Assembly (NCBI RefSeq): GCF_001956985.1
Contig: NZ_CP019083.1
Span: forward strand, 47,834 to 111,833
From: Paludisphaera borealis
GTDB taxonomy: Bacteria; Planctomycetota; Planctomycetia; Isosphaerales; Isosphaeraceae
Direction of reading: 5' to 3'
Length of the DNA stretch: 64,000 nt
Each line of letters begins with the position of its first letter. Position 1 is the first letter of the stretch. Under the pieces are notes generated by a model. The model did not search any database. It was not told where the DNA came from and saw only the letters and a program-made list of their open reading frames with translations. The translations under genes were made by a program, and so were the position numbers. Positions 17,637-29,317 of this stretch are shown piece after piece.

Positions 17637-20600
17637 ATAAATCACCAGACGACGTCGACAAGCCTTTGACCCTCTCCGAGCTGATGCGCGGCGCTCAAGC
17701 CGTCTCCGAGCCCGAAGCCCAGGGGCCCCGCTACTGGCGGAGCCTCTCCGAGCTGGCCGACGACGGGACCTTCACCGAGGAGGTCGCGCAAGCGGTCGCC
17801 GGCGTGAGGGGCGCGATCGAGGGACTCGACGACGCCAGCCGCCGTCGGTTCATGAAGCTCATGGGTGCCTCGTTCGCCCTCGCGGGCGTCGCCGGCTGCT
17901 CCGTGCAGCCGGTCGAAACGATCGTGCCCTACGTCGAGCAGCCCGAGTCGATCGTGCCGGGCAAGGCCATGTACTTCGCCACGGCGTCCGCGCTGGGGGG
18001 CGACGGCGTGGGCCTGCTGGTCGAGAGCCAGATGGGTCGGCCGATCAAGATCGAAGGCAACCCCACGCACCCGGCCAGCCAGGGGGCGACCGACGTCTTC
18101 TCGCAGGCCGAAATCCTCTCGCTCTACGACCCCGACCGCTCGCAGATCGTCATCCACGACGGCCGCGTCGACACCTGGGAACACTTCCTGGGCTTCGCCA
18201 TCGACCTTCGCGAGAAGCAGCGCGAGGGCAAAGGCAAGGGCCTGCGGATCTTGACCCGTTCGGTCTCGTCCCCCACCCTGGCCGATCAGATCCAACGGCT
18301 GCTCAAGGAGCTGCCCGAGGCCCGATGGCACAGCTATGAGGCGGTGACTCGCGACACCGTCCGCCAGGGCGCCAAGCTGGCCTTCGGCGAGCCGCTCGAG
18401 CCCGTCTACAACTTCGCCAAGGCCGACGTCGTCGTCTCGCTCGACGCCGACTTCCTGGGCTCGGGCCCCGGCCGGCTGCCCTACGCCCGCGCCTTCGCGG
18501 ATCGTCGCGCCCAGGGCGAGGTCGTCGAGAAGGCCTCAGCCCAGACGATGAACCGGCTGTACGCGATCGAATCCACGCCGACGCTCACCGGTGCCATGGC
18601 CGATCATCGCCTCCCGCTGTCGGCGCGCGACGTCGCCCACGCGGCCCTGGCGATCGCCCAGGCGCTGAAGGTCGAAGGCGCGCCGGCCGCCGATCCCAAG
18701 CGGCTGGAAAGCCAGGCCTCCTGGCTGGCGGCCCTGGCCGCCGATCTTGGAGGGCGACGCGGCAAGAGCCTGGTCGTCGCCGGCGACTCGCAGCCGGCCG
18801 AGGTTCACGCGCTGGTCTTCGCGATCAACGCCGCCCTCGGCAACGTCGGCGAGACGGTGAACTTCTTTCCGCCGACCCAGCAGGGGCCGACCGACCAGAT
18901 CGGCTCGCTCGTCGAGCTGGTCCGCGACATCGAGAAGGGCGCGGTCGACACGCTCGTGATCCTGGGGGCCAACCCCGTTTACGAGACGCCGGCCGACCTG
19001 AAGTTCGCCGAGGCGCTCAAAAGCCCCAAGCTCAACGTTCGGGTCCATCTCGGGCTTTACGACGACGAGACGGCCGCCCTCTGCAACTGGCACCTGCCCG
19101 AGGCCCACTTCCTCGAATCCTGGGGCGACGTTCGCGCCTTCAACGGCGCCGTGACGATCCAGCAGCCGCTGATCGCGCCTCTGTACAAGGGCAAGACCTC
19201 GAACGACGTGCTGGCCGCGCTGCTGGGACAGGGCGACCTGCCCGGCCTCGAGATCGTCCGGTCGTACTGGAAGGGCCGACTGCCGGCCGCGACGTTCGAG
19301 GAAACCTGGCGGAAGGCGCTGCAAGACGGCGTCGTCGCCGAGCCGGCCGACGCGGTCGCCAAGCCGAAGCCCGCCGCCGCGGCGAAGCTCGACCAGGTGA
19401 AGTTCGCCGCCGGAGCGGTCGACGGCCTTGAGATCGTCTTCCGTCCCGACCCGACGATCTGGGACGGCCGATACGCCAACAACGGCTGGCTCCAAGAGCT
19501 GCCCAAGCCGATGACCACGTTGACCTGGGAGAACGCGGCCCTGGTCAGCCCCGCCCTCGCCAAGCGGCTGGGGCTGGTGAACAACCAGATCGTCAGCCTC
19601 GAATTCCGCAGCACGCTCGTCGAGGCGCCCGTCTGGATCACTCCGGGGCAGGCCGACGATTCGGTGACGGTCCACCTCGGCTACGGCCGCGCGAAGGCCG
19701 GCCGCGTGGGGACCGGGATCGGCTTCAACGCCTACCTGCTGAGGCGCTCCGACGCCCTCTGGTTCAGCGACGGTCTGAAGCTCACGCCCACGATGCGGAC
19801 GCATACGCTGGCGATCACCCAGCACCACCACGACATGGCCGGTCGCGACATCGTCCGCGCGTCGACCGTCGACGCGTTCCATGAGAAGCTCGAACACGGC
19901 CATGACGAGGCGAAGCACGCGGCCCACCACGGCCTGAGCCTCTACCCCGACCCGCCGGTCCCGCAAAGCGAGGACTACGCCTGGGCGATGGCGATCGACC
20001 TCAACCGCTGCATCGGCTGCGGCGCCTGCACCATCGCCTGCCAGGCCGAGAACAACATCCCGATCGTGGGCAGGGACCAGGTCCTCAACTCGCGCGAGAT
20101 GCACTGGATTCGCGTGGACCGGTACTACGAGGGCGAAGACTCGGCCAACCCGTCGACCTACTTCCAGCCGGTTCCGTGTATGCACTGCGAGAAGGCCCCC
20201 TGCGAGCTGGTCTGCCCGGTCGAGGCGACGACGCACAGCGACGAGGGCCTTAACGAGATGACCTACAACCGCTGCGTCGGCACGCGGTATTGCGGCAACA
20301 ACTGCCCCTACAAGGTCCGCCGCTTCAACTTCCTCCAGTACAGCGACAAGACGACGCCGAGCCTCAAGCTGCTGAACAACCCCGACGTGACGGTCCGGAT
20401 GCGGGGCGTCATGGAAAAGTGCACCTACTGCGTGCAGCGGATCAACGAGGCGCGGATCAACGCCCAGATCGAAGACCGCAAGATCGGCGGCGACGAGGTG
20501 GTGACCGCCTGTCAGGGCGCCTGCCCGACGCGCGCCATCGTCTTCGGCAACATGAAAGATCCCGAGAGCTCCGTGGCGAAGGCCCGCAAGTCGCCCCGCC

Positions 20601-20728
20601 ACTACGCTTTGCTGGCCGAGCTCGGCACCCTGCCCCGCACCACGTACCTGACCAGGCTGAGCAACCCCAGCCCGGCGGACGCCGCCGAGAAGAAAGCCGA
20701 GAACCCCGTGGAACCCCGACATGGCTAA
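17633..20728 (+). CDS. actB: Alternative complex III subunit ActB (molybdopterin-oxidoreductase-like, iron-sulfur)
   Basis: A 1,031-residue protein. A Tat-like signal SRRRFMKLMGASFALAG ends at AGC, a possible lipobox (about residues 65-83). The central two thirds resemble a molybdopterin oxidoreductase that has lost the cofactor, as in all ActB. The C-terminal ferredoxin-like part carries clusters such as CIGCGACTIACQ, CMHCEKAPCELVCP, CGNNCPYKVRRF and CTYCVQR with ACQGACPT, enough Cys for several Fe-S clusters. The ATG at 17633 gives a 4-base overlap with actA; a longer reading from 17402 is only an open frame. Length is normal for the family. Confidence 0.95.
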   Translation: MNKSPDDVDKPLTLSELMRGAQAVSEPEAQGPRYWRSLSELADDGTFTEEVAQAVAGVRGAIEGLDDASRRRFMKLMGASFALAGVAGCSVQPVETIVPYVEQPESIVPGKAMYFATASALGGDGVGLLVESQMGRPIKIEGNPTHPASQGATDVFSQAEILSLYDPDRSQIVIHDGRVDTWEHFLGFAIDLREKQREGKGKGLRILTRSVSSPTLADQIQRLLKELPEARWHSYEAVTRDTVRQGAKLAFGEPLEPVYNFAKADVVVSLDADFLGSGPGRLPYARAFADRRAQGEVVEKASAQTMNRLYAIESTPTLTGAMADHRLPLSARDVAHAALAIAQALKVEGAPAADPKRLESQASWLAALAADLGGRRGKSLVVAGDSQPAEVHALVFAINAALGNVGETVNFFPPTQQGPTDQIGSLVELVRDIEKGAVDTLVILGANPVYETPADLKFAEALKSPKLNVRVHLGLYDDETAALCNWHLPEAHFLESWGDVRAFNGAVTIQQPLIAPLYKGKTSNDVLAALLGQGDLPGLEIVRSYWKGRLPAATFEETWRKALQDGVVAEPADAVAKPKPAAAAKLDQVKFAAGAVDGLEIVFRPDPTIWDGRYANNGWLQELPKPMTTLTWENAALVSPALAKRLGLVNNQIVSLEFRSTLVEAPVWITPGQADDSVTVHLGYGRAKAGRVGTGIGFNAYLLRRSDALWFSDGLKLTPTMRTHTLAITQHHHDMAGRDIVRASTVDAFHEKLEHGHDEAKHAAHHGLSLYPDPPVPQSEDYAWAMAIDLNRCIGCGACTIACQAENNIPIVGRDQVLNSREMHWIRVDRYYEGEDSANPSTYFQPVPCMHCEKAPCELVCPVEATTHSDEGLNEMTYNRCVGTRYCGNNCPYKVRRFNFLQYSDKTTPSLKLLNNPDVTVRMRGVMEKCTYCVQRINEARINAQIEDRKIGGDEVVTACQGACPTRAIVFGNMKDPESSVAKARKSPRHYALLAELGTLPRTTYLTRLSNPSPADAAEKKAENPVEPRHG

Positions 20729-22151
20729 ACTGGATCACGAGATCGGCCGGCGAGACGCCCTTCCTCCGGTCCTGGCGCCTGGGCACACGTACGGGACGGT
20801 CACGGCCAAGATCAGCTCGCTCGTTCTGACGCGCCCCTACAACTGGCGATGGGCCGTCGGCATGGGCGTCGGCTCGTCGCTTCTCATCGTCTTCTTCATC
20901 GCGGTGTCTTATCTCCTCTACATGGGGACGGGCATCTGGGGCATCAACGCCCCGGTGATGTGGGGATGGGCGATCATCAACTTCGTCTGGTGGGTCGGCA
21001 TCGGCCACGCCGGAACGCTGATTTCGGCCATCCTGCTGCTTTTGAAGCAGGAGTGGCGGACCTCGATCAACCGGTTCGCCGAGGCGATGACGCTGTTCGC
21101 CGTGGCCTGCGCGGGCATGTTCCCGCTCTTGCACATGGGCCGTCCCTGGAAGTTCTACTGGTTGATGCCCTACCCCAACACGATGGCCCTGCTGCCGCAG
21201 TGGCGCAGTCCGCTGGTGTGGGACGTCTTCGCGGTGTCCACCTACGCGACGGTCTCGGCCTTGTTCTGGTACGTGGGGCTGATCCCCGACCTTGCGACGC
21301 TCCGCGACCGCTCCAAGAACCGCTATGCGCAGATCCTCTACGGGTCGCTCGCGCTGGGCTGGCGGGGCTCGGCCCGGCACTGGGCCCGATACAAGAGCGC
21401 TTACATCCTGCTGGCCGGCCTGGCGACGCCGCTGGTGGTCTCGGTGCACACGGTCGTGGCCCTCGACTTCGCGGCCTCGGTGATCCCGGGATGGCACACG
21501 ACGATCTTCCCCCCCTACTTCGTGGCGGGCGCCATCTTCTCCGGGTTCGCGATGGTGGTGACGCTCTGCGTGCCGCTCCGGGCCGTCTTCGACCTGAAGG
21601 ATTTCATCACCGACCGCCACCTAGACAACATGGCGAAAGTCATCCTGGCGACCGGCATGATCGTCGGCTACGGCTACGGGATCGAGGCCTTCATCGCCTG
21701 GTACAGCGGCAACCCGTACGAAGAATTCACCCTGCTCGGGAAGGGAAGGCCGTTCGGCCCCTACGCCTTCGCGTACTGGTTCATGCTCTGCTGCAACGTG
21801 GGGATTCCCCAGTTCCTCTGGTTCCCGGCGATCCGCCGGAACGCGATGACGCTCTGGGTGATCTCGCTGATCGTGAACGTCGGCATGTGGCTGGAGCGGT
21901 ACGTGATCGTCGTCACCAGCCTGAGCCAGGACTTCCTGCCGTCGTCCTGGGCGATGTACAGCCCCACCCGGTGGGACGTGGCGACTTATCTCGGAACGCT
22001 CGGCCTGTTCCTGTTCCTCCTGTTCCTGTTCCTCCGGTTCCTGCCGGTGATCGCGATCGCGGAGATGCGCGAGCTCGTGCATGAGAAGCACGACCACGCC
22101 GGGCATGGACACGGACCTTCGGCCGTCGAGATGCACGGAGAGACGCGATGA
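20721..22151 (+). CDS. actC: Alternative complex III subunit ActC (NrfD/PsrC-like, polytopic)
   Basis: A 476-residue integral membrane protein with about ten transmembrane helices, of the NrfD/polysulfide reductase family, which binds quinol in ACIII. Examples are WWVGIGHAGTLISAIL, AAYILLAGLATPLVVS-type helices and GIPQFLWFPAIRRN. It begins with MAKLDHEIGRRDA and overlaps actB by eight bases. The C-terminal tail is His-rich (HEKHDHAGHGHG). It should bring electrons from quinol to the Fe-S clusters of ActB and then to the hemes of ActA. Confidence 0.93.
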   Translation: MAKLDHEIGRRDALPPVLAPGHTYGTVTAKISSLVLTRPYNWRWAVGMGVGSSLLIVFFIAVSYLLYMGTGIWGINAPVMWGWAIINFVWWVGIGHAGTLISAILLLLKQEWRTSINRFAEAMTLFAVACAGMFPLLHMGRPWKFYWLMPYPNTMALLPQWRSPLVWDVFAVSTYATVSALFWYVGLIPDLATLRDRSKNRYAQILYGSLALGWRGSARHWARYKSAYILLAGLATPLVVSVHTVVALDFAASVIPGWHTTIFPPYFVAGAIFSGFAMVVTLCVPLRAVFDLKDFITDRHLDNMAKVILATGMIVGYGYGIEAFIAWYSGNPYEEFTLLGKGRPFGPYAFAYWFMLCCNVGIPQFLWFPAIRRNAMTLWVISLIVNVGMWLERYVIVVTSLSQDFLPSSWAMYSPTRWDVATYLGTLGLFLFLLFLFLRFLPVIAIAEMRELVHEKHDHAGHGHGPSAVEMHGETR

Positions 22152-22702
22152 GCGGCGAACGAAGCTCCGACAACCACGACGTTTACGGCCTGATGGCCGA
22201 GTTCGACAGCCCCAAGCGGCTGATCGAGGTGACCCAGAGCGCCTACGACCGCGGCTTCCGGCTGATGGAAGCCTACACCCCCTTCCCCGTGGAAGGGCTC
22301 GACCTGGCGCTCGGTTACTATCGCAACAAGGTCCCTCTGACCGTCTTCGCGGGGGCCGTCCTGGGAGGGCTCTCGGGGTTCCTGCTGCAGTGCTGGTCGG
22401 CGATGTACTACTACCCGCACAACATCGCGGGCAAGCCGTTGTACAGTTGGCCGGCGTTCATCCCGATCACGTTCGAGACGACGATTCTGGGAGGGGCGTT
22501 CGCGGCGGTCTTCGGCATGCTCTATTACAACGGACTGCCGCGGCTCTACCATCCGGTCTTCAACGTGCCGGAGTTCGTGCTGGCCTCCGACGACCGCTTC
22601 TTCCTCTGCATCCAGTCTCGCGACCCGTTGTTCGACCCCAAGGAGACGCTCGGGTTCCTTGAGACCTGCGGCCCGAGAGTGATTTCCGTTGTACCCTACT
22701 AG
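22148..22702 (+). CDS. actD: Alternative complex III subunit ActD (DUF3341)
   Basis: A 184-residue protein with a soluble N-terminal region starting DVYGLMAEFDSPKRLIE and two transmembrane helices (TVFAGAVLGGLSGFLLQ and FIPITFETTILGGAFAAVFG), then a C-terminal soluble part. This is the DUF3341 pattern of ActD. Role: structural, between the membrane and periplasmic parts of ACIII. It overlaps actC by four bases (ATGA). Confidence 0.92.
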   Translation: MSGERSSDNHDVYGLMAEFDSPKRLIEVTQSAYDRGFRLMEAYTPFPVEGLDLALGYYRNKVPLTVFAGAVLGGLSGFLLQCWSAMYYYPHNIAGKPLYSWPAFIPITFETTILGGAFAAVFGMLYYNGLPRLYHPVFNVPEFVLASDDRFFLCIQSRDPLFDPKETLGFLETCGPRVISVVPY

Positions 22703-22730
22703 TTCGTTCCTCGAATCAGACACGCTCACG

Positions 22731-23363
22731 ATGCGCTCAAACACACTCGCCGCTCGCGCCTGGTTCGCGTCGGACCGCTGGTCGCGCTGGCTTGCCGCCG
22801 GCGTAGTCCTGGCCGCCTTCTCGGGCTGCCAGGACATGTACGACCAGCCCCGCTACGAGCCGTTCGAGGCCAGCACGTTTTTTGAAGACGGCGCCTCGTC
22901 TCGACCGCTGGTCGCCGGCACGGTCCCTCGGACCGACCCGCGCAACCTGCCCGACGTCCCGGACCGCAACCTGCTGCTCACCGGCTTGAAGGACGGCCTC
23001 CCCTCGCGGTCGGCCCCCTTCCCGGTCGATCAGGCGGTGCTCGAGCGCGGCCAGGGACGCTACCGCATTTACTGCGCGCCTTGCCACGGCGAGGTCGGCG
23101 ACGGCAAGGGGATCATCGTTCAGCGCGGCTTCACGCCGCCGCCGAGCTACCACGACGATCGGCTCAGGGAGGCCCCCCTGGGCCACTTCTTCCAGGTGAT
23201 CAGCGAGGGCCACGGCGCCATGTATTCGTTCGCGGCGCGAATCGCCCCTCAGGATCGATGGGCCGTCGCCTCCTACATCCGGGCGCTTCAGCTCAGCCAG
23301 AACGCCAAGGTTTCGGATCTGCCTCCCGAAGACCAGGGCCAGCTTCAGGAGGCCTCGAAATGA
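22731..23363 (+). CDS. actE: Alternative complex III subunit ActE, monoheme cytochrome c
   Basis: A roughly 210-residue lipoprotein. The leader WLAAGVVLAAFSGC ends in a lipobox. The heme-binding CAPCH follows VLERGQGRYRIY, and a Met ligand lies in AMYSFAARIAPQDR. Single-heme ActE is the likely electron-exit domain to the downstream oxidase. I prefer the ATG at 22731; a TTG at 22689 in the same frame would add 14 poorly supported residues and overlap actD. The stop overlaps actF by four bases. Confidence 0.9.
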   Translation: MRSNTLAARAWFASDRWSRWLAAGVVLAAFSGCQDMYDQPRYEPFEASTFFEDGASSRPLVAGTVPRTDPRNLPDVPDRNLLLTGLKDGLPSRSAPFPVDQAVLERGQGRYRIYCAPCHGEVGDGKGIIVQRGFTPPPSYHDDRLREAPLGHFFQVISEGHGAMYSFAARIAPQDRWAVASYIRALQLSQNAKVSDLPPEDQGQLQEASK

Positions 23364-24598
23364 GCTTCGACACCGACCTCGCGTCCGCGACCGCCGGCGC
23401 CGATCTGCAAGCGCAATTCGACGCCGTTCAGAAGCGCGCCCTCACGGCCGGCGCGATCGGCCTGGGGCTGAGCCTCGTCGGCGGGCTGATTTGGCCGTCC
23501 ACGGTCCTCCCGGCGTACCTCGTCGCGGTCCTCTTCTGGACGGGGATCTCCCTGGGCTCGATCGGGCTGACCTTCCTGCACCACCTGGTGGGCGGCTCGT
23601 GGGCCCTCCCGTTGCGGCGGCCGTTCGAGGCCGGGGCGTTCCTGATCGTCTTGATGGCGGTCTTCTTCGCGCCGATCCTGCTGGGGCTTCGTTCCATCTA
23701 CATCTGGACCAACCCCGAGGCCATCGCCCACAACGAGGCGATCCGGCACAAGGTGGAGGTCATCAAGTTCCTGACGCCGTCGTTCTTCACGATCCGCACG
23801 CTCGCCTACTTCGCGATCTGGATCGTGGCGGCCTTGGTGCTCAACTTCTGGTCGCGAGCCCAGGACGGCCGAACGGACGACGCGCCCAGCCGCCGGCTCT
23901 ACGTGGTCAGCGGCCCGGCCATCGTGCTGATGTTCCTGTCGGCGACGTTCGCGGCGTTCGACTGGGGGATGTCGCTCGACCCGGATTGGTATTCGTCGAT
24001 CTACGGCGCCATGTTCATCGTCGGCGAGCTGCTGTCGACCCTGGCCCTGATGACCGTGATCGCGCTGCGGCTGTCGGCCTTCGAGCCGATGCGGCGGGCC
24101 GTGACCCCCGATCGGCTCAACGACGTCGGCAACCTGCTGCTGGCGTTCACGATGCTCTGGGCTTACATGACGGTGTCGCAGTTCCTGATCATCTGGCTGG
24201 GCAACATCGGGGAAGAAGTCTCCTGGTACCTCCGCCGGACGCGGGGAGTGTGGGGCGCCGTCTCGCTGGCCCTCATCGTCTTCCAGTTCTTCGCGCCGTT
24301 CCTCGCGCTCTTGAACCGCGAGACCAAGCGCAAGGCGGAGTGGGTGCTGCCGATCGCCTTGTGGATTCTGGTGATGCGGGTAGTCGAGCTCGGCTGGCTG
24401 GTGCTGCCCGCGTCGTCCGAGATCGGCGTCGCGCGGTTCCCGTGGGGGAGCATCCCCTGGATCTTGACGTCGATGGTGGGCGTCGGCGGCGTCTGGATCG
24501 CCGCGTTCGTCTGGCGGCTGCGGTCGGCCCCGCTGATTCCGCTCCACGACCCGAGGATCATGGCCGCCCTCGAGCATTCCGGTGAGGTCCTCGTATGA
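23360..24598 (+). CDS. actF: Alternative complex III subunit ActF (polytopic, NrfD-like)
   Basis: A 412-residue membrane protein with about ten helices. The start is the ATG at 23360, overlapping the actE stop (ATGA). Signature helices include FFTIRTLAYFAIWIVAALVL, IVLMFLSATFAAFDWGMSLD and WAYMTVSQFLIIWLGNIGEE, all typical of ActF, a paralogue of ActC. It completes the ACIII membrane module. The next gene overlaps by four bases. Confidence 0.93.
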   Translation: MSFDTDLASATAGADLQAQFDAVQKRALTAGAIGLGLSLVGGLIWPSTVLPAYLVAVLFWTGISLGSIGLTFLHHLVGGSWALPLRRPFEAGAFLIVLMAVFFAPILLGLRSIYIWTNPEAIAHNEAIRHKVEVIKFLTPSFFTIRTLAYFAIWIVAALVLNFWSRAQDGRTDDAPSRRLYVVSGPAIVLMFLSATFAAFDWGMSLDPDWYSSIYGAMFIVGELLSTLALMTVIALRLSAFEPMRRAVTPDRLNDVGNLLLAFTMLWAYMTVSQFLIIWLGNIGEEVSWYLRRTRGVWGAVSLALIVFQFFAPFLALLNRETKRKAEWVLPIALWILVMRVVELGWLVLPASSEIGVARFPWGSIPWILTSMVGVGGVWIAAFVWRLRSAPLIPLHDPRIMAALEHSGEVLV

Positions 24599-25110
24599 GC
24601 GACATGCAGCCCCAGGGCGTATTCAAATCCCCCGCCGATCTTGAGACCTTCCACGAGACGACCGACCTCGACCTCAAGGGGGTCGTCGTCTTCACGATCG
24701 CGCTCATCCTTATGTGCGTGGCGGCGTTCGTCGGACTCAAGATCATGATGGACCAGTTCGCGGTCGAGGAGAAGGCCGAGAAGGCGCGGACGCCGTCACG
24801 GCTGATCGTCGACGCGCCGATCGCCGGACCTCGGCTCCAGGCCGATCCGGGCCGGGAACGGATCGAGATCACCGAGCGTGATCTGGGCCGGCTCAATTCG
24901 TACGGCTGGATCGACGCGAAGGCCGGCTCGGCCCACATTCCGATCGACCGCGCCATCGCCATCCTGGCGAAGTCGGGACTGCCCCGGCGCGGCAAGGTCG
25001 ATATGTTCCACCCCCGGCCGGGCTCGTCGAAGACCGCCGCGGCTGAACCCGAGGCCAAGCCCGCCGACGCCAAGGCCAAAGCCGAACCCGACGCGGGGGC
25101 GAAGCCATGA
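24595..25110 (+). CDS. ACIII-linked single-pass membrane protein of unknown function
   Basis: A 171-residue protein: a short cytoplasmic head, one helix (VVVFTIALILMCVAAFVGLKIM), then an external domain (about residues 55-145) containing ITERDLGRLNSYGWIDAKAG and IPIDRAIAILAKSGLPRRG, and an Ala/Lys/Pro-rich tail. Overlaps of four bases with actF and the SCO gene tie it to the respiratory complex. The pattern RLNSYGWID...IPIDRAI recalls a helper found next to actF in other planctomycetes, but I know of no assigned role. It is not one of the core act subunits. Confidence 0.7.
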   Translation: MSDMQPQGVFKSPADLETFHETTDLDLKGVVVFTIALILMCVAAFVGLKIMMDQFAVEEKAEKARTPSRLIVDAPIAGPRLQADPGRERIEITERDLGRLNSYGWIDAKAGSAHIPIDRAIAILAKSGLPRRGKVDMFHPRPGSSKTAAAEPEAKPADAKAKAEPDAGAKP

Positions 25111-25982
25111 CGAAGCCGCCGATCGTCTTCTTCCGCGCCGTCGTGCTGGTCGTCGTCTTCACGGCCGTCGCTTCGACGTCGCGGGCGGAGAGCCAGCAGT
25201 TCGCCACCGCGGCGTCGCAGGTGGGCTTCGATCAGCGGCTCGGCGAGCAGGTCCCCCTGGACCTCGTCTTCCGCGACGAGGCCGGAGTCGAAGCCCCCTT
25301 GGGCTCGTACTTCGGCCGGCGTCCGGTGGTCCTGGCCCTCGTCTTCCACCGCTGCCCGCTGCTCTGCAACCAGGTTTTGACGGGACTGACGCGAAGCCTC
25401 AAGCCCCTGCCGCTCGGAGCGGGGGTCGACTTCGACGTCGTGGCCGTCAGCATCGACCCGGGAGATACGCCCGAGGTCGCCGGGCGGAAGAAGGCGGGCT
25501 ACCTGGAACGCTACGATCGGCCCGGCAGCGAGGCCGGTTGGCATTTCCTGACCGGCCGCAAGGAGGCGATCGACGCGCTGTGCCAGGCGGTCGGCTTCAA
25601 GTACGTCTACGACCCTCAGAAACAGCTTTTCGCTCATGCCGCGGGCGTCGTGGTCCTGACCCCCGGCGGCCAGGCCGCGCAGTATTTCTACGGCATCGAG
25701 TATCCCTCGAAGGAGCTGGACGGGGCGATCCGACGGGCGGCCTCCGGGCGCATCGGCTCGCGAATCGCGAAGCTGCTCCTGCTCTGCTACGACTACGATG
25801 CGGCGACCGGCAAGTACACGCTCTCGATCGTCCGCCTGCTCCGCGTCTTCGGGACTCTCACGGCTCTGTCGCTGGGCGTCTATCTCTTCATGATGTTCCG
25901 GCGCGAGCGCCTCGGACGGTTGGGGGACGAGCCCCGCCCCGAGGGCGCGGCGACGACGGCTGTTCCCGGCCCCGGGCTCTGA
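25107..25982 (+). CDS. SCO1/SenC-type copper chaperone
   Basis: A 291-residue thioredoxin-fold protein needed for CuA assembly in cytochrome oxidase. It has a signal peptide (FFRAVVLVVVFTAVASTSRA), the copper site CPLLC in HRCPLLCNQVLTG, and a conserved His in QLFAHAAGVVVL. A C-terminal helix (GTLTALSLGVYLFMMF) anchors it, which not all SCO proteins have. It sits between the ACIII genes and coxB, consistent with loading copper into the adjacent subunit II. Confidence 0.9.
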   Translation: MTKPPIVFFRAVVLVVVFTAVASTSRAESQQFATAASQVGFDQRLGEQVPLDLVFRDEAGVEAPLGSYFGRRPVVLALVFHRCPLLCNQVLTGLTRSLKPLPLGAGVDFDVVAVSIDPGDTPEVAGRKKAGYLERYDRPGSEAGWHFLTGRKEAIDALCQAVGFKYVYDPQKQLFAHAAGVVVLTPGGQAAQYFYGIEYPSKELDGAIRRAASGRIGSRIAKLLLLCYDYDAATGKYTLSIVRLLRVFGTLTALSLGVYLFMMFRRERLGRLGDEPRPEGAATTAVPGPGL

Positions 25983-26003
25983 TCTGAAACAAGGTGTTCA
26001 TTC

Positions 26004-26950
26004 ATGTGGGATTTCCCTCTGTTCCCGGAGCAGGCATCGTCCAACGCCCAGAAGGTGGACGCGCTGATGCTTTTCGAGGTCGGGATCCTTCTGTTCTTCA
26101 CGATCCTGATCTGCGTCTTGATCCTCGTTTTCAGCCTGCGGTTCCGCCGCGGCGCCCGGGTCGACCGGTCGCACCCGCCGACGCACGGCAAGGCGATGGA
26201 GACGGTCTGGATCATCGTCCCCTTGCTGATCTCGATCGTGATGTTCGTCTGGTCGACGCGGCTCTTCTTCGAGCTGTACGAGGCGCCGCCCGACGCCGCC
26301 GAGATCTCGGTCGTCGGCAAGCAGTGGATGTGGTATTTGCAGCATCCCCAGGGCCGCGCCGAGACCAATGAGCTGCACGTTCCCCTGGGCCAGGCGGTGA
26401 AGCTGAACATGACCTCGCAAGACGTCATCCACAGCTTCTTCATCCCGGCGTTCCGGATCAAGCAGGACGTGCTCCCCGGCCGCTACACGTCGCTTTGGTT
26501 CCGGCCCACCAAGGTGGGGGTCTACGACCTGTTCTGCGCCGAGTACTGCGGCACGAACCACTCGATCATGATCGGCAAGGTCCACGTGATGGAGCCGGCC
26601 GACTACGAACAATGGCTGTCGGCCAAGGGGGTCGGGCCGTCGCAGGCCGAGGAGGGCGAGCAACTGTTCGTCCAGCACCACTGCGCGGGCTGCCACCGGG
26701 GCAGTCAGACGGTCAACGCCCCCCGCCTGGAAGGGGTCTATGGCAAGCCGGTGCCGATCCAGAAGGGCAAGGACGTGGGCTTCGTCACGGCCGACGACCG
26801 TTACATCCGCGACTCGATCCTGATGCCCAAGTCGGAGGTCGTCGCCGGATACGAACCGCTCATGCCGTCGTACAAAGACCAGATCAGCGAGCCGGACCTG
26901 CTCAAGATCATCGCGTACATCAAATCCATCGCCACTCGGGAGACGAGTCA

Positions 26951-26954
<4 letters not shown>
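26004..26954 (+). CDS. coxB: Cytochrome c oxidase subunit II with fused cytochrome c (caa3 type)
   Basis: A 316-residue protein. Two N-terminal helices precede the cupredoxin domain with CuA ligands in [16 protein letters not shown] and [16 protein letters not shown]-terminal cytochrome c domain has CAGCH and a Met ligand in [12 protein letters not shown]. The fused heme c makes this a caa3 oxidase, receiving electrons from ACIII directly or through ActE. The stop overlaps coxA by four bases. Confidence 0.95.
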
Positions 26955-28606
<1,652 letters not shown>

Positions 28607-29317
28607 CGAGAGCCAGCCGCTGCTTCTGTCGCATTTCGACGACCTCGAGCAGCAGCATAATGCATCGAACCTGGGCATGTGGTTCTTCCTCGCCACCGAG
28701 GTCATGTTCTTCAGCGGCCTGATCGCGGCGTACACCGTGTATCGGGCGCTCTCGCCCGAGGCGTTCCACCTGGCGAGCCGCCACATGAACAGGGTGCTGG
28801 GCTTCGTCAACACCCTAGTGCTCTTGAGCAGTAGTCTCACGATGGCCATGGCCGTCCGCGAATCGCAGCTCGGTAACAAGAAGCGGGTCGTCTGGTTCCT
28901 GGTCGCCACGGCGGTCCTGGGTGTGGGGTTCCTGGGGATCAAGGCCGTCGAGTACTCGATCGAGATCCACCATCACCTGCTGCCCGGAGCGCACTTCCAG
29001 ATCCCCTCGGAAGACCTCACGGAAATGAAGGAAGTGAGTTCGACGCCGGAGGAATTGGGCCTCCTCAAGGGTCGCTTCCAGATGATGTTCGTGCTCTACT
29101 TCTTCCTGACGGGCGTCCACGCGTTTCACATGATCGTCGGCATCGTGATCGTCTTGATCATGGCGAATCTCATGAGGATAGGTTGGTTCTCCGGCCATGG
29201 AACCACCCAAATCGAGGTGACCGGCCTCTACTGGCACTTCGTCGACGTCGTCTGGGTGTTCCTCTACCCGTTGCTCTACCTGATCGACTGACCACGATAG
29301 ACGCAAAGATCAAGACC

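Noticed and set aside
18536..20722. Long minus-strand open frame of 728 codons opposite actB
   Set aside because: Open only because of GC-rich codon bias; composition is Arg/Ala/Val/Gly-rich without any domain and it mirrors a known gene.
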